DNA of 64,000 bases from Lumbricus terrestris (Eukaryota; Annelida; Clitellata; Crassiclitellata; Lumbricidae), in NCBI GenBank assembly GCA_949752735.1, contig OX457052.1, positions 18,028,649-18,092,648 on the forward strand, written 5' to 3'. Position numbers and translations under genes: made by a program. Shown here piece after piece: positions 11,556-22,129 of this stretch (positions within the stretch are counted from its first letter, which is position 1; every line of letters starts with the position of its first letter). The notes beneath the pieces are model-generated. The model was not told where the DNA came from. It saw only the letters and a list, made by a program, of their open reading frames with translations, and made no database searches.

Positions 11556-11770
11556 ATGTGAGGCGTGGGTGTGTAGTGGGTATGTTCGATGCCTTGCAGC
11601 CGGAGGGTTGCAAGTTCGAATCCACCTCAAGGGCTGCGTAGGGACCTCGGACAAGTCGCAATTGCTCAGCACTTCGGCTGAAACTCCGATGCAGTGTCCG
11701 CGATGCAGCCGGGAGCGCCTCTGAGTAGCGAGCTTGAAGGGGCGCTTTAACAAGTGCATATACAAGCAAA
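11556..11770 (+). mobile_element. Complete tRNA-derived SINE
   Basis: It has an A-box-like tgtgtagtgggtatg and a B-box agttcgaatcc at the left. The body is gtccgcgatgcagccggg, and the tail gagcgcctctgagtag...ggggcgctt is shared with LINE ends in this window. It lies in the A1-B1 intron, sense to the gene. Confidence 0.8.
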
Positions 11771-11999
11771 TATACAAACATAATGGCCTACCATCATTGC
11801 TAAATGTTTAACCGCAGAGTCGCAATAATGCGAGAAATAACAAATCAAATTTTAATCTACTTTCGTATTCTGGTATCGTTTAATGAAGTATGATAAAAAT
11901 AAGCGTCAACGAAGTAACATGTAACCATAACCATATCATCACTTTTTTATTGATCCCAAAAGCAGGGGGAATGAGTTTAACAGATTTGCTGCCCTATTA

Positions 12000-12175
12000 A
12001 TTATTTTTTATTGACTTTTTATATAGCGCACCTTCAAGGTTATCTACTCAGAAGCGCTCCCAGTCCATCAACGGCTAAATAAGGCAGAGGAAGAAACATA
12101 GTGGTGTGACCTCTAGGCACCAGGCGGAGAGCAGCAGGGAGCCCATTCCAGGTTCTAGGGCTCTAATAGGTTCAT
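12000..12175 (-). mobile_element. LINE 3' end fragment
   Basis: The - strand encodes SPRTWNGLPAALRLVPRG followed by the gcgcttctgagtag / gcgctatataaa tail. It is 5'-truncated, in the A1-B1 intron. Confidence 0.7.
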
Positions 12176-12179
12176 TATA

Positions 12180-12290
12180 AGTCTAGACGATCACCTATTT
12201 TTAAATATATCTTCATATGCTGCTGTCGATTATAGATTAAAAGTGAATAAAGCGCAGAATGCATAGCGAAATATTCTATATCTGAGAGAA
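12180..12290. repeat. Intron block homologous to 18322-18440
   Basis: Shared order of gtctag-ga-gatc-cctatttttaa, tcttcata, gctg-tgtcgat, aagtgaataaag-gcagaa and tatatct. The partner lies in the equivalent A3-B3 intron, so introns as well as exons were duplicated. Confidence 0.65.
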
Positions 12291-12472
12291 TTGATAGAAG
12301 ATATGATATGATAAAGTGTGTAATAGGCTTGAAATTATAAGCCTATGAGACACTGATAAGACTAATTATAAACAGATACATTCAGTTTAAAATTAATTAG
12401 CCCACTCAGAATCTGTGCACAAGGTTAATGAAAGTTACAAGAATCTTTGCTTTCTTTTCATTTCTACTACAG

Positions 12473-12724
12473 ATGACTGCCCTTCGTACTGCTGGAAACC
12501 AGAATTGAAAACTGTGAAAACACAGGGTGGCAAAGATTACCCCAATGCACAGACCGAAGATCGGTGTAAAGTGACGTGCGCCAAAGATCACATGTGTGAT
12601 GGCGTGGATTGGCTTGAAACTAATAAATCTTGCTGGCATGCGTTCAGACATACAGAAACACGTCCTAAAGATCCATATCAACACTGGGAAATCGTGAGAA
12701 ATACGCAGACCCAGTGCTCCAAGG
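12473..12724 (+). CDS. Gene 1 exon B1: type-B seven-Cys PAN-like domain
   Basis: Acceptor ctactacag, donor aagg|gtaagc, phase 1-1, 84 codons. Order: DDCPSYCW, a GG turn, RCKVTCAKDHMCDGVDW, SCWHAF, HWEIVRN, QC. All seven cysteines are present. Type B shares the C..(Y/H)CW start and the C...C....C.G..W...CW core with type A. It replaces the C-terminal SNCTG with HWEIVRN....C, so A and B look like ancient paralogues used as an alternating pair. Confidence 0.85.
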
Positions 12725-13336
12725 GTAAGCTGGCAATATTAAATATTGTCAGAAACTGATAAGATTCAATTTAATTTAATTAAATTTTAATTGAATTGAA
12801 TCATATCATTTTTGGCATAAATTTAATTTTCTGTGCTTATCTGCATGTTGACCAGCTATGCTTGTTGAATCCAGTTTGAACAAAGTCTACGGTCACAACA
12901 ATCATCCAATGTTCTGTGTATAGGCTGTAGGCTATACCTGCGAATTAGTCCCGAATCTTTTCACATGTATTGCTTTGTACCTCTTTTCCGAATACAGAAT
13001 GGATGAACGTTTGAACAAATGCCTGTCCGTTTCAAGAGTCGATCTTGTATGTAGTCTTTAAAACACTAGAATAAAATTTGCATTTCCACAGTGTTTATCA
13101 AGTCTGCATCTGGTTAATGAATTTAAATGTAGGTAAACCATTTCTGAAGTGTACATAAAAGATGTGCGATATTACAAAAGATTTCTCGCTGATTCTTAAT
13201 TGTCTCATGTAGCCTATTGTCTTGGTTAATAATAGGGATTCATAAAACAAAAACAACGCAATGAAGGGTACATTGAAGCACACAGATTCAATAGCGGAGA
13301 TTCTTTTATTTTAAAGCGAGCCATGATTACGAGAAT
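12725..13336 (+). other. Gene 1 intron B1-A2
   Basis: No exon or known repeat is visible before the MITE at 13345. Confidence 0.5.
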
Positions 13337-13344
13337 CTTAGACA

Positions 13345-13539
13345 CAGGGCTTTTTTAACGTGCAGTTGTAAACAAAACGTGCCGTTCTAAAATAATTTGT
13401 GCAGTTGTAAAAGCACTTTCGTGCAATTGAAACTAGTGAAAAAAGGTCAGTATCGTCCGATTGGAGGTAATTTGCCATGGAGGATGTGAAAGAAAAGAAG
13501 TTGTTGTGCAGTTCTAAAAATTCCTTTAAAACAGCCCTG
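13345..13539. mobile_element. hAT-like MITE (CAGGGCT family), copy 1
   Basis: The ends CAGGGCTTTTTT and AAACAGCCCTG have perfect 8-bp duplications CTTAGACA at 13337-13344 and 13540-13547. The insertion ends 30 bp before exon A2, inside its presumed branch-point region. Confidence 0.85.
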
Positions 13540-13569
13540 CTTAGACAAACCTCTCATTGTGTTCATTAG

Positions 13570-13827
13570 CGGAAGAACAGTGCCTGCCACATTGCTGGAA
13601 GAAAGCTAATTCGCCGGATTTGAACTTCCCTGATGGAATGTTTATGAAAGGAATTGACAGCGAACAGAACTGCACGGAACACTGCGCTAATAGCCCGACA
13701 TGCATCGGTGTCTACTGGGGAGTCAACAGCATCTTGAAACTTACCACTTGCTGGCTTCAGATGCCTTCCCACCTGGTCTCTGAATCTCTAACGGATGTCA
13801 ATCACTGGACTCTATCTAACTGTACAG
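13570..13827 (+). CDS. Gene 1 exon A2: type-A PAN-like domain
   Basis: Acceptor ttcattag, donor tgtacag|gtaggc, phase 1-1, 86 codons. EEQCLPHCWKK starts the domain. CTEHCANSPTCIGVYWG is the core, then TCWLQMPS, and WTLSNCTG at the end. Seven cysteines; NCT sequons twice. It is most like A4 (EEQCLPHCW start, CANDQTCIGVYWG core), supporting block duplication. Its last 16 bases and the donor are part of the minisatellite that follows. Confidence 0.88.
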
Positions 13828-14313
13828 GTAGGCTACTCTTCTATCTAACTCTACAGGTAGGCTACTCTTCTGTCTAACTGTACACGTAGGTTACTCTTCT
13901 ATCTAACTGTACATGTAGGCTACTCTTCTATCTAACTCTACAGGTAGGCTACTCTTCTGTCTAACTGTACACGTAGGTTACTCTTCTATCTAACTGTACA
14001 TGTAGGCTACTCTTCTATCTAACTCTACAGGTAGGCTACGCTTCTATCTAACTGTACAGGTAGGCTACTTTTTTTAATCTAACTGTACAGGTAGGTTACC
14101 CGGTACTCTTCTATCTAACTGTACAGACAGGCCACATTTCTATCTAACTGTACCGGCAGGCTGCATTTCTATCTATCTAAACAGGTAGGCTATTTTTCTA
14201 TCTAACTGTACAGGTAGGCTACACTTCTATCTAACTGTGCAGGTAGGCTACACTTCTATCTAACTCTACAGGTAGGCTACTCTTCTATCTAACTGTTTAG
14301 GTAGGCTACTCTG
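13812..14313. repeat. Minisatellite of exon end plus 5' splice site, ~17 units
   Basis: Units of about 29 bp (ctatctaactgtacag then gtaggctactctt). The first unit is the real exon A2/intron junction. Many copies keep the ACAG|GTAGG donor context; others are mutated (for example ACACGTAGG, ACAGACAGG). Units 2-4 and 5-7 form a duplicated 87-bp higher-order repeat. Confidence 0.95.
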
Positions 14314-14374
14314 AATTCGCTGCTATTTTTTCGTGGTTACACGTTTCTTAGGCACACTTTATGCGTGTCTTTAG

Positions 14375-14575
14375 AGGAAGTACAGTGCATGCCACATTGC
14401 TGAAAGAAAAGCGTTCCGTTATAAGAGAAAAAGCTGCAAAAATAGTGGATTCTGTATGGACAATTTTAATAAAGATCTCTGTATTAACAACCAGACATCG
14501 GAATGTTCTGGGGATTAAATGACTGGTCCTTTTTTCACACTTGCTGGCTTCAAATAACACACCACGTAGTCGTTT
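14375..14575 (+). pseudogene. Decayed type-A exon
   Basis: After a tctttag acceptor-like site, the sequence follows exon A2 at DNA level (gtacagtgc-tgccacattgct, then gacatcgg...ctgggga, then cacttgctggcttcaaat). It is broken by in-frame stops, including TGG to TGA in the CW motif, and by deletions. It has no usable donor. It is a relic of a tandem A-exon duplication. Confidence 0.8.
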
Positions 14576-15129
14576 AACCTTTGCAGAACTCCTATTACTG
14601 GACTTGGTCTAAATGTAGCCTACAAGTAGGCCTATGCTAATGTAACGAATTTTTTATGTTTTGCCGTAAGAACGTGTGCCGTTTAAAATAAGGAAGAGTT
14701 CAGGTTTAACTTATTTGTACGTAACATTTATACTGCGCCTTACAGTAGCCTCACGAAGGCGCTTAACGCGACAGTCATTTAGCCCAATTAGCCTAAGTGC
14801 GATAAAAATACTTATGCAGAATAATTGCAGAAGCAGTCGCCCATAGCTCAGTAGTCAGTTATGGCAGTTTTTTAAAATAGTTTTACTTTAAAGCTCACCA
14901 TCAACTTAATTAAAAATCCACATGTGCAGGCTATAGGCTAACTTGTGATGAAAAAAAATTGTTTTGGGACACAGGCACTGCTGAATACTGTTGAGTAACG
15001 ACTCTCGTTACTCGGATTGAGCTACTTCCACCTCAAAAATAGCCGGACCTCTTGTCAATTCTAGCTTTATTCCTTTCCCACAGGATGTTGCTGAAAATCT
15101 CTGCATAAATAACTACAATAACTTTCTTT
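14576..15129 (+). other. Gene 1 intron, featureless
   Basis: No exon or repeat recognised between the relic exon and the next MITE. Confidence 0.45.
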
Positions 15130-15137
15130 TATCACCT

Positions 15138-15439
15138 CATGGGCGGAGACCTAAGGGGTGACAGAGGAACGGTCCCCCAATGGAGGTGTTGGGGAGGGAC
15201 GGCCTATGCATTTGTCCTCCCCCCCCCCCCATAGTTGAGCGTCAAGACTAAAAAAGCAACTTTGTGGGCGGCGAAAATAGAAAGTTTCGTCTAGAATTCG
15301 CCGGATGGCTAAAAAAGGTCATCAACTTTTTGGGCGGCGAAAATAGAATTTGTTTTCGAGATTTCGGCGGATGAATAAAAAATCTCGCGTCTTTCCGTCT
15401 CCCCCTCCCTCCCAGTATCCGCCCAGGTCTCCGCCCAGG
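15138..15439. mobile_element. hAT-like MITE (GGGCGGA family) with TSD TATCACCT
   Basis: CATGGGCGGAGACC and GGTCTCCGCCCAGG ends with TATCACCT at 15130-15137 and 15440-15447. It includes two copies of 'aaaggtcatcaactttttgg'-type sequence. Confidence 0.85.
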
Positions 15440-15561
15440 TATCACCTGCGCAATGCACGCGCCAATTAAAGCTGCAGATTAATGGAGTCTACTGAGACAG
15501 TTGTTAGAAAGTTATGAAAAATGTATAATTTTTTTATTGAGAGTTTATACATTTACTGCAG

Positions 15562-15819
15562 ATGACTGTCTTTCGTACTGCTGGCGACCGAAATGGGAAT
15601 TCGTTGAAATGACTGGCGGAATTGTTCAAGCCGGTATAGATGACGAGATCGCGTGCAAGGTGAAATGTGCCCGTGATAAGAAGTGTGCAGGTGTAGATTT
15701 TATTACCACCGACAAAAAATGCTCGCTGTTCTATGATGATGCACTGATCCAGGAGCAGGTCTCTGACCCAATCGACCATTGGGAGATCGTGAGAAATTTG
15801 CCGATGATCTGCTCAAGCG
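15562..15819 (+). CDS. Gene 1 exon B2: type-B PAN-like domain
   Basis: Acceptor ttactgcag, donor agcg|gtatgc, phase 1-1, 86 codons. DDCLSYCWRPKWEFVEMTGG, then ACKVKCARDKKCAGVDF (F replaces the usual W), KKCSLF, and HWEIVRNLPMICS. Seven cysteines. It closes the first A-B-A-B block and is followed by stalk exon L1. Confidence 0.87.
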
Positions 15820-16640
15820 GTATGCTCTCGATTTTTAGTTCATTCTGATTCTATTTTAGTAACCGATATGATTGTTTAAACTAGAAGAATAGATGTTCAT
15901 GATCAAAAAAATTACCCAATTCATTTCCTCTATTTTATTTCATTCTGATCCCATTTTGGTACACAAAAATGGCTGTTGAAACTACAGGAATCGATCGATG
16001 TTCATGGTCAAAAATTAATAGTTATCCAATTATTACATGTAGGCCTATAACTGACTATCGGACTGCAAAGATGAGAGGTCTCAATTGAAGACCCGTATGT
16101 GAGTTAGCAGGCCGCATACAGATTTTCAGAATATTATTCAGTAACACAAAGTTAAGCAGAAATGTAGATAAATATTATGACAAAGGAGTTCGCATAAAAT
16201 TAGTTTCTTTTTACTTTTCCAAAGGCTGTATGTCAAGATTGTAAGTTTTCATTTCAAAATTCTTACTTCTGGCCAAGATAGTGGTAAAAAACCTTAGGCG
16301 TGTCTTTTCTGCCCACCCTGTATGTATTTATACAAGCGTGCGAGTTCAAATGTGTGTAAGGCCGTAGGTCTATGTGTGGTATGTATGACAATATAAAATT
16401 ACTATGTTGTCGACTTGGAAGCTTTGAGTTTGCTATGTACATCAACTTATCTTATAACAAGTCAACATAACGATGCAAGCCTTCGCGACAGAAATTAATC
16501 GACTATAGTTATGACTACTTTGATTTCGAACTCTACATGTATGTATACACGAAAGAGCATCATAGTCGTCAGTCGTTTCAAACAATTTTTGCCACGTTCG
16601 AATGTCACCGTTCATTTTCATTTCTTTAAATCTATGTCAG
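15820..16640 (+). other. Gene 1 intron B2-L1 with partial mariner-like MITE
   Basis: Bases 16243-16323 match the right half of the MITE at 8779-9000 (aaattcttacttctggccaaga ... gcccaccctgta). The rest is unremarkable. Confidence 0.6.
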
Positions 16641-16793
16641 AATCTTCTGAAGCTAACGCGACTGGAGTTGCCGGAAATGCGCCTGCTTCAAATGCGCCTG
16701 GTGAAATTGCGCCTGGTGAATATGCAGCTGTTGAAAACGCTACTGCTGAAAACTCAACTGGAGAAATTGCGACTAAAGAGGCTGAGGGTCCAG
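16641..16793 (+). CDS. Gene 1 exon L1: short Ala/Asn/Gly/Glu-rich stalk
   Basis: Acceptor tatgtcag, donor ccag|gtgtgg, phase 1-1, 51 codons. It begins ESSEANATG, then low-complexity repeats (NAPGEIAPGEY, ENATAENSTGEI). NAT and NST sequons suggest glycosylation. The ESSE start matches stalk exon L2, but L1 lacks L2's acidic tract, basic cluster and CP.Y.IG end. No TM exon follows, and reading continues in phase into A3. Confidence 0.7.
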
Positions 16794-16899
16794 GTGTGGC
16801 ATTTAACCTCCTCGTGTTTTAAATAGTTGCTGAATAGTTTAACCTTTAGATATAGGAGAATTATGGTGGCCTAATTAAACGATCACAGCACTAGTCTAA

Positions 16900-16985
16900 A
16901 AACCTGCCTTTTCCCTCGGGGTTTCACGCACTGGGAGCGCTTCTGAGAGACTTTTGCTGCGAGAAGCGATGTATAAATTTTCAGA
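16900..16985 (+). mobile_element. LINE/SINE 3' tail fragment
   Basis: tttcacgcactgggagcgc then ttctgag...gcgatgtataaa resembles the shared retroposon tail. It is too short to classify. Confidence 0.45.
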
Positions 16986-17538
16986 TACAATAGAATGCAA
17001 TCTGGTGAGCCACTGTTCGATAGTTCATGGACGATTCTACTGACGTGTAACGATTCTCAGTATCATTCGATGCATTCAATAACTCAACTGACAAGAATAA
17101 TAGGAGCGAATAGCGAGCTCCATTTGAAGTTGTTTCGTTCATTGTAATTGCCATAATTATACATGTATATTGAAAAAATCAACTCACAGCGGGTTAATAC
17201 CATAAAGTCAGCGGAAGACTGGTGGGTCGATCACGGCTATAGGTTGCGAATCTCTTAGGCCTACTCGCTGCATTAACATTGGCTGAAAAGATATCTAGGC
17301 ATATAATTATCTACTCTGTATTGGACCTACACGTGTTCAGAATGCGCGAAATTTTAAAGTCTAATTGTTCTGAAGAAAGGATATAGGCCTACTAAAACTT
17401 GCCTATAACGCTTCAGTGTGGCTAACGTAAATTGATGTCCTTGCAGCTGCCAATTATTGCAACTTACCTGTAGCGAGACATCAAAAGACGTTCTCTTAAC
17501 AAGCTTCGTTTATTTTCGTTACATACTGTATACTGTAG

Positions 17539-17793
17539 AACGGTGTAAGAAGAACTGTTGGACGAAGTCTCAATCGCCTGAAGATCTGAGCTTCAACGAC
17601 GGACTGTTCATGAATGGAACTGTCAATGAAACAGAATGCAGGCATGGCTGTACGAACAACGAAATGTGCATCGGCGCATACTGGGGTTCCAACCTTAATA
17701 GGTCAAGTGTCGGCTGCTGGCTTCAAATGCCCAGCAATGGAAGCTCTGATTCTCTGACGAAAGCCAACCACTGGACTCTCTCTAACTGCACAG
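17539..17793 (+). CDS. Gene 1 exon A3: type-A PAN-like domain
   Basis: Acceptor tactgtag, donor cacag|gtattt, phase 1-1, 85 codons. ERCKKNCWTK, CRHGCTNNEMCIGAYWG, GCWLQMPS, WTLSNCTG. Seven cysteines. It is heavily decorated with sequons (NGT, NET, NRS, NGS, NCT), more than A1 or A2. It opens the second A-B-A-B block. Confidence 0.87.
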
Positions 17794-18953
17794 GTATTTT
17801 TCATTATGCGCTCACCTTTAAATGTCTTAAGTTTAAAAAAAAGTTTTTATTGATCCCATCATCAACTTAAAACGTACAAGAAATTATGATCACATAGTAA
17901 GTAAAATAGCATACATGGCTTACACAGTGGTGCAGTGAGAAAATTAGCTAGGAAATTAAATTAAGTGAGCCAGCAGATTAATCAAACAAATAGCAATCAT
18001 AGCAAAGGATTGGGAACAACAAGCCCACCAAAGGGACAAAGTTCCGCTAAGAGGGGGCCTATTCAACTAGGTAGCATTAAAAAGTTAAAGAAGACATAGG
18101 CTTACAGAACGAAAAGACCTGGGGATCACAAACTTTATTGACAACAATAACTGTTATAGAAAGCACATGAGTAAAATTTATGACAAACTTAACTAACTTA
18201 ACTAACAACTATGTTACATGCTTAAGTGCTTAACATCATTTGCTGCTCTGTCAATTTTAAAAAAGTGCCAAATTATAGTTTATCTTCTTATTCTTCTGCT
18301 ATCATATTAATCAGATAACTATAAGTCTAGAGGATCGCCTATTTTTAATGTAGCCTATCTTCATAGTGCTGATGTCGATCAGGCGCCATAAATGAAATGT
18401 GAATAAAGTGCAGAACGAAAACGCAGTCATCTATCTATATCTCATTTATTATGCAAGAGAGGCTCACGATTTCTATCGTTTGGGCACAAAGTTGATGCTT
18501 AGCGAAATCCAAAGACTAGGAATTAACAGTTTATAATACTGCTTATCCAAATTTCACCTATAGTAATGCCCGATGCACTGGCGAAGATATGCATGGTCAA
18601 GTCTTCAAACAAATTGAGTCGCAATAGCTTCAGATCTACAGTAGTATTGCGAATTACTGTTTTAGTCATATACGGGGAGAAGGGTTTAGGGCAGTGGTTC
18701 CCAACCTTTTTCTAATTTAGGGCCACTTCTTCTAAGTTGAAGGACATTAGGGGCCACAGGGCTAAAATTTTTAGAATGTTTGATGCTCGATGAAACGTTT
18801 GATTATCTAGCTATTTTTTGCGCAAAGTAGGCCTAATCGTCATATCTTCAGTGTAAGACTAATGAACTGATTAATTATGGTATAATCAGATACCTGGTAA
18901 TTAGATTTTCAAAAGGTAACAAACTGCTTGACGTTCCTTTTCTTCTATTTCAG
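17794..18953 (+). other. Gene 1 intron A3-B3
   Basis: It contains the block (18322-18440) homologous to 12180-12290, and one hAT-type end (cagtggttcccaacctttt) at 18692 without a visible partner. No exon. Confidence 0.55.
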
Positions 18954-19199
18954 ATGATTGCTTTTCCTACTGCTGGAAGCCAAGAGTAGATAACGTTACA
19001 ACACTTAGTGGCGTTTACAAACCAGGTGTTGAAAACGAAGACCAGTGTAAATCTTTGTGCACCAACGATCATGTGTGCGACGGGGCGGAATGGAACCAAG
19101 CCAACATTTCTTGCCATCTTCTGTTCAAGCATAAAAGCACCACAGATCCAGTCCATCACTGGGAAATCGTACGAAATTTGACAACCAACTGCACTAAGA
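18954..19199 (+). CDS. Gene 1 exon B3: type-B PAN-like domain
   Basis: Acceptor tatttcag, donor aaga|gtaagc, phase 1-1, 82 codons. DDCFSYCWKPR, QCKSLCTNDHVCDGAEW (AEW replaces VDW), SCHLLF, HWEIVRNLTTNCTK. Seven cysteines. Sequons NVT, NIS, NLT and NCT. Confidence 0.87.
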
Positions 19200-19544
19200 G
19201 TAAGCTAACGTTTCATTCTGATTCTATCGAATGCAAGATGAATGTAAAGATTTGGAGGTCCAATGCTGAAACAATTACTCAATGCTCGAAAGTAGGTACC
19301 ATTATGAGGCCCTTTTGTCCTTTTTAACAAGGGTGCTTACCACTGCTTAGTCTTGTTTATATGCCATGACATGCAAACCAAAGTGCAGTACAAACAGTTG
19401 GTCTTTATAATAACTTACTTGAGCATATATTATCGTATTCATGATTGTGTGTGCTTTTAAAAAATATTTGACTTTTGGTTGGCTCTGTCATATCCCAATA
19501 GATGAGGTACGTTTATTATTCTATTCTATTCTATTTTGGGATTT

Positions 19545-19945
19545 ATAAAGCGCCTCTCACAGTACAGCCTAATCAGAGGCGCTCCCAGTGCGAAGAACTC
19601 CTGGAAAAAGAAAAGTCTTAAGACAACGGGCAGAAAAAATAAAGCCTCCAGATTAAATCTGTGAACGAATGATAGGAGGAACGCCATTCCACAGTAAAGG
19701 GCAGACAGAGGCAAAGGCGCGATGTTGGGCTGTGGCAGTCCGAGATCGTGGTACAAGAAGATCATGACGGTCTAAAGAGCGGAGAGGACGTCCAACGGTA
19801 CCAGAGAAAGGCTTCCTAATAAGATCACAAAGGTAGCGAGGCGCTTGACCCAAAAACATCTTATAGGTAAGAAAAAAAAAATTATAATGAATCCGGGCAG
19901 TCAAAAGAAGCCAGTGAAGGTGCTCAGTATACCATGCGTGTAGGC
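19545..19945 (-). mobile_element. Non-LTR retrotransposon 3' end
   Basis: The - strand encodes YLCDLIRKPFSGTVGRPLRS, then LVPRSRTATAQHRAFASVCP and LLWNGVPPIIR, the usual C-terminal end of CR1/L2-like LINE ORF2 proteins. The tail is ctgggagcgcctctgatta...gcgctttataaat. The same family occurs at 27606 and 45400. Confidence 0.8.
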
Positions 19946-21044
19946 TTCACCATCGAATGGGAATATCAATTTGTCTATTGAGGAACATTCTTGTCTTATC
20001 TTATATATTTTTCAATCATTCTTTACTAGAATTTATACAATGGGACTACTTCAACGGGACTACACAGTATACGCATCTTGGCTATAGGTCTAGTCTAGCG
20101 GCTCTAGTCCATAATAGGCCTGCTTCTGATTAGATTTTAGTTGCTTTACGTGGATCAGCATGATATTTATGCGGACTTATCTTTACAGTTTAAATTTGAA
20201 AGGATTTCAATATCTTTAATTTTTCGATTTCATATTAAACCAAAATCATAGGAACTAATGTCTCATATAATTAATTGTGGCCTATTAATAAAGTTGTATT
20301 TTTTGCGCATCAAGATAAAATTGCATAAACAAGGTTTTTAAGTTTTAATCTTTTACACGTTTGCCCCGAGAATATCCACTGAAAACGGGTTTAAAATTTA
20401 AAAATTAACGGGTAAAGGGTTAAAGGCGGTTTAAGATGTCACAAAGTCATGTTATTTTCTGTTTTTGTTTTTGCCGTTTTTTCTCGGTTTTTTATTTTTT
20501 CGAATAAAAACGACGTTTTTTCGGGGTTTTTTCCGTCTCGATCTTTTTTACATTTAGGTTATGCGTGAAGCAGATTGTTGGACGGATAGTTTGACTATGC
20601 TCAAATATTTCGCTCGTCCGCTTTAAAATTCTGTCCTAACAGTTTTCCATCAAACTCTTTATATCATTGCACTGTGTTTCGCTTTTGACAGAAAGTTACT
20701 CCATCTGTGGATGAATCTGCACGAAGGTGCGGATATGCAATTGGATTTACAATGACGAATACTTACTTATTTTTAATTGCTCTGCGCCACTGAATTGTGG
20801 GGAGCGTGTGACCTTTCTCAGAAGTGTATGTTAAGTAAACTAATTTTATAAGCGTACGTTAAGTGAACTCTATTTTACACGACATTTTGCTTAAGCTTAT
20901 AGGCCTACTTTTGTCTCTTGTAGGCCTATAGGCTTAGGCCTACTTACGTGTGTTGTGTTTCCAACGATCTAAAATGGAGAAAATTAATTAACAATGTAAT
21001 AACATGAGACTATAGCCATACTTATCCTCTACGCAAAAGAGTGG
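19946..21044 (+). other. Gene 1 intron B3-A4, no recognisable feature
   Basis: AT-rich with T-rich runs near 20450-20550. No exon seen. Confidence 0.5.
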
Positions 21045-21052
21045 GGCGTGAT

Positions 21053-21257
21053 CAGGGCTGTTTTAAAGGGATTTTTAGAACTGCACATCCTCTTCTCTCC
21101 TTTCTCATCCTCCATGGTAAATTACTCCCAATCTGAGGAAAATGATCTATGTTTACTAGTTTTAACTGTACGGAACGTGACGGAAGTGCTTCTACAACTG
21201 CACGAATCCATTTAGAACTGCGCATTTTGTGTAGAACTGCACGTTAAAAAAGCCCTG
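21053..21257. mobile_element. hAT-like MITE (CAGGGCT family), copy 2, inverted
   Basis: Ends CAGGGCTGTTTT and AAAAAAGCCCTG; flanks ggcgtgat and ggcgtgac (7 of 8). It lies 53 bp before exon A4, the same relative place as copy 1 before A2, but in opposite orientation with a different target. Confidence 0.8.
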
Positions 21258-21310
21258 GGCGTGACTGCAAAGATATCCGAGGTTCACGTGACCTTGTTCT
21301 TGTCTATTAG

Positions 21311-21568
21311 GCGAGGAACAGTGCCTGCCACATTGCTGGGATAAAACCGTGTCACCAGAAGTTAACTTCAACGATGGACTGCTGAAAACAAACGTTAAAA
21401 ACGAGAATGGTTGCAAGAAACACTGCGCTAACGACCAGACGTGCATCGGCGTATACTGGGGAGTTAGAAATAACTCGGCTGCCAGTAGTTGCTGGTTTCA
21501 AATGCCTTCCCTTGCAAGTTCCGAATCTCTGACAACTGTTAATCATTGGAGTTTGTCCAACTGTACAG
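21311..21568 (+). CDS. Gene 1 exon A4: type-A PAN-like domain
   Basis: Acceptor tctattag, donor tacag|gtatta, phase 1-1, 86 codons. EEQCLPHCWDK, GCKKHCANDQTCIGVYWG, SCWFQMPS, WSLSNCTG. Seven cysteines. Nearest in motif content to A2. Confidence 0.88.
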
Positions 21569-22129
21569 GTATTATAACAACTCTGGTATTTTTAAAGCCT
21601 TGCCACTGTTAATCAATAATTACAAAAGCCATCTAATAGTTTAATTTGTTTGCTGCTTTGATGTCGTTTTATTTAAAAGTTTATTTTTCTAAAGCAGAAT
21701 TTTTCGTTAAGAATTATCTACTTCTAAATGTTCTCTTATAATACATTTGTCAGCCGTGATGTACATGTACATGTACGTGATGTATATATACATGTATACT
21801 ATAGCCTATAGGACTAAGTGAGACTCGCAGTTTGACAATAAACACGTAATTATCAGCTTATACTCAATCCAAAATAGTCTTCTTAGCATCAAAATGACTG
21901 TCTCGATTATAAACAAGGTTATATATATTTGGAGCTGGTTTCGGCGAAAAACCGAAATTTCCCGGGCAGCGCCGGGCACCCCAGAGCTAGTGAGACCGGG
22001 TTGTATCCGCGATGGAAGAGGTTGGGGTGAGACGTGGCGACGTGGGTCCGGATGAGGCGTCTCGGGACCGAGAACCGAAATTTCCCGAGCAACGCCGGGT
22101 ATTAGCCTAAGCTAGTTTCTTATAACTTA
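21569..22129 (+). other. Intron A4-B4 with isolated Helitron-type 3' ends
   Basis: Bases 21960-21992 (cccgggcagcgccgggcacc...gctag|t) and 22084-22114 (cccgagcaacgccggg...gctag|t) both have a GC hairpin followed by CTAG and T, as at Helitron 3' termini. Confidence 0.5.

Noticed and set aside
13812..14313. CRISPR-like array
   Set aside because: Units are contiguous without spacers, in a eukaryotic intron.
18692..18830. hAT element starting cagtggttcccaacctttt
   Set aside because: Only one end found; no partner or target duplication in the intron.
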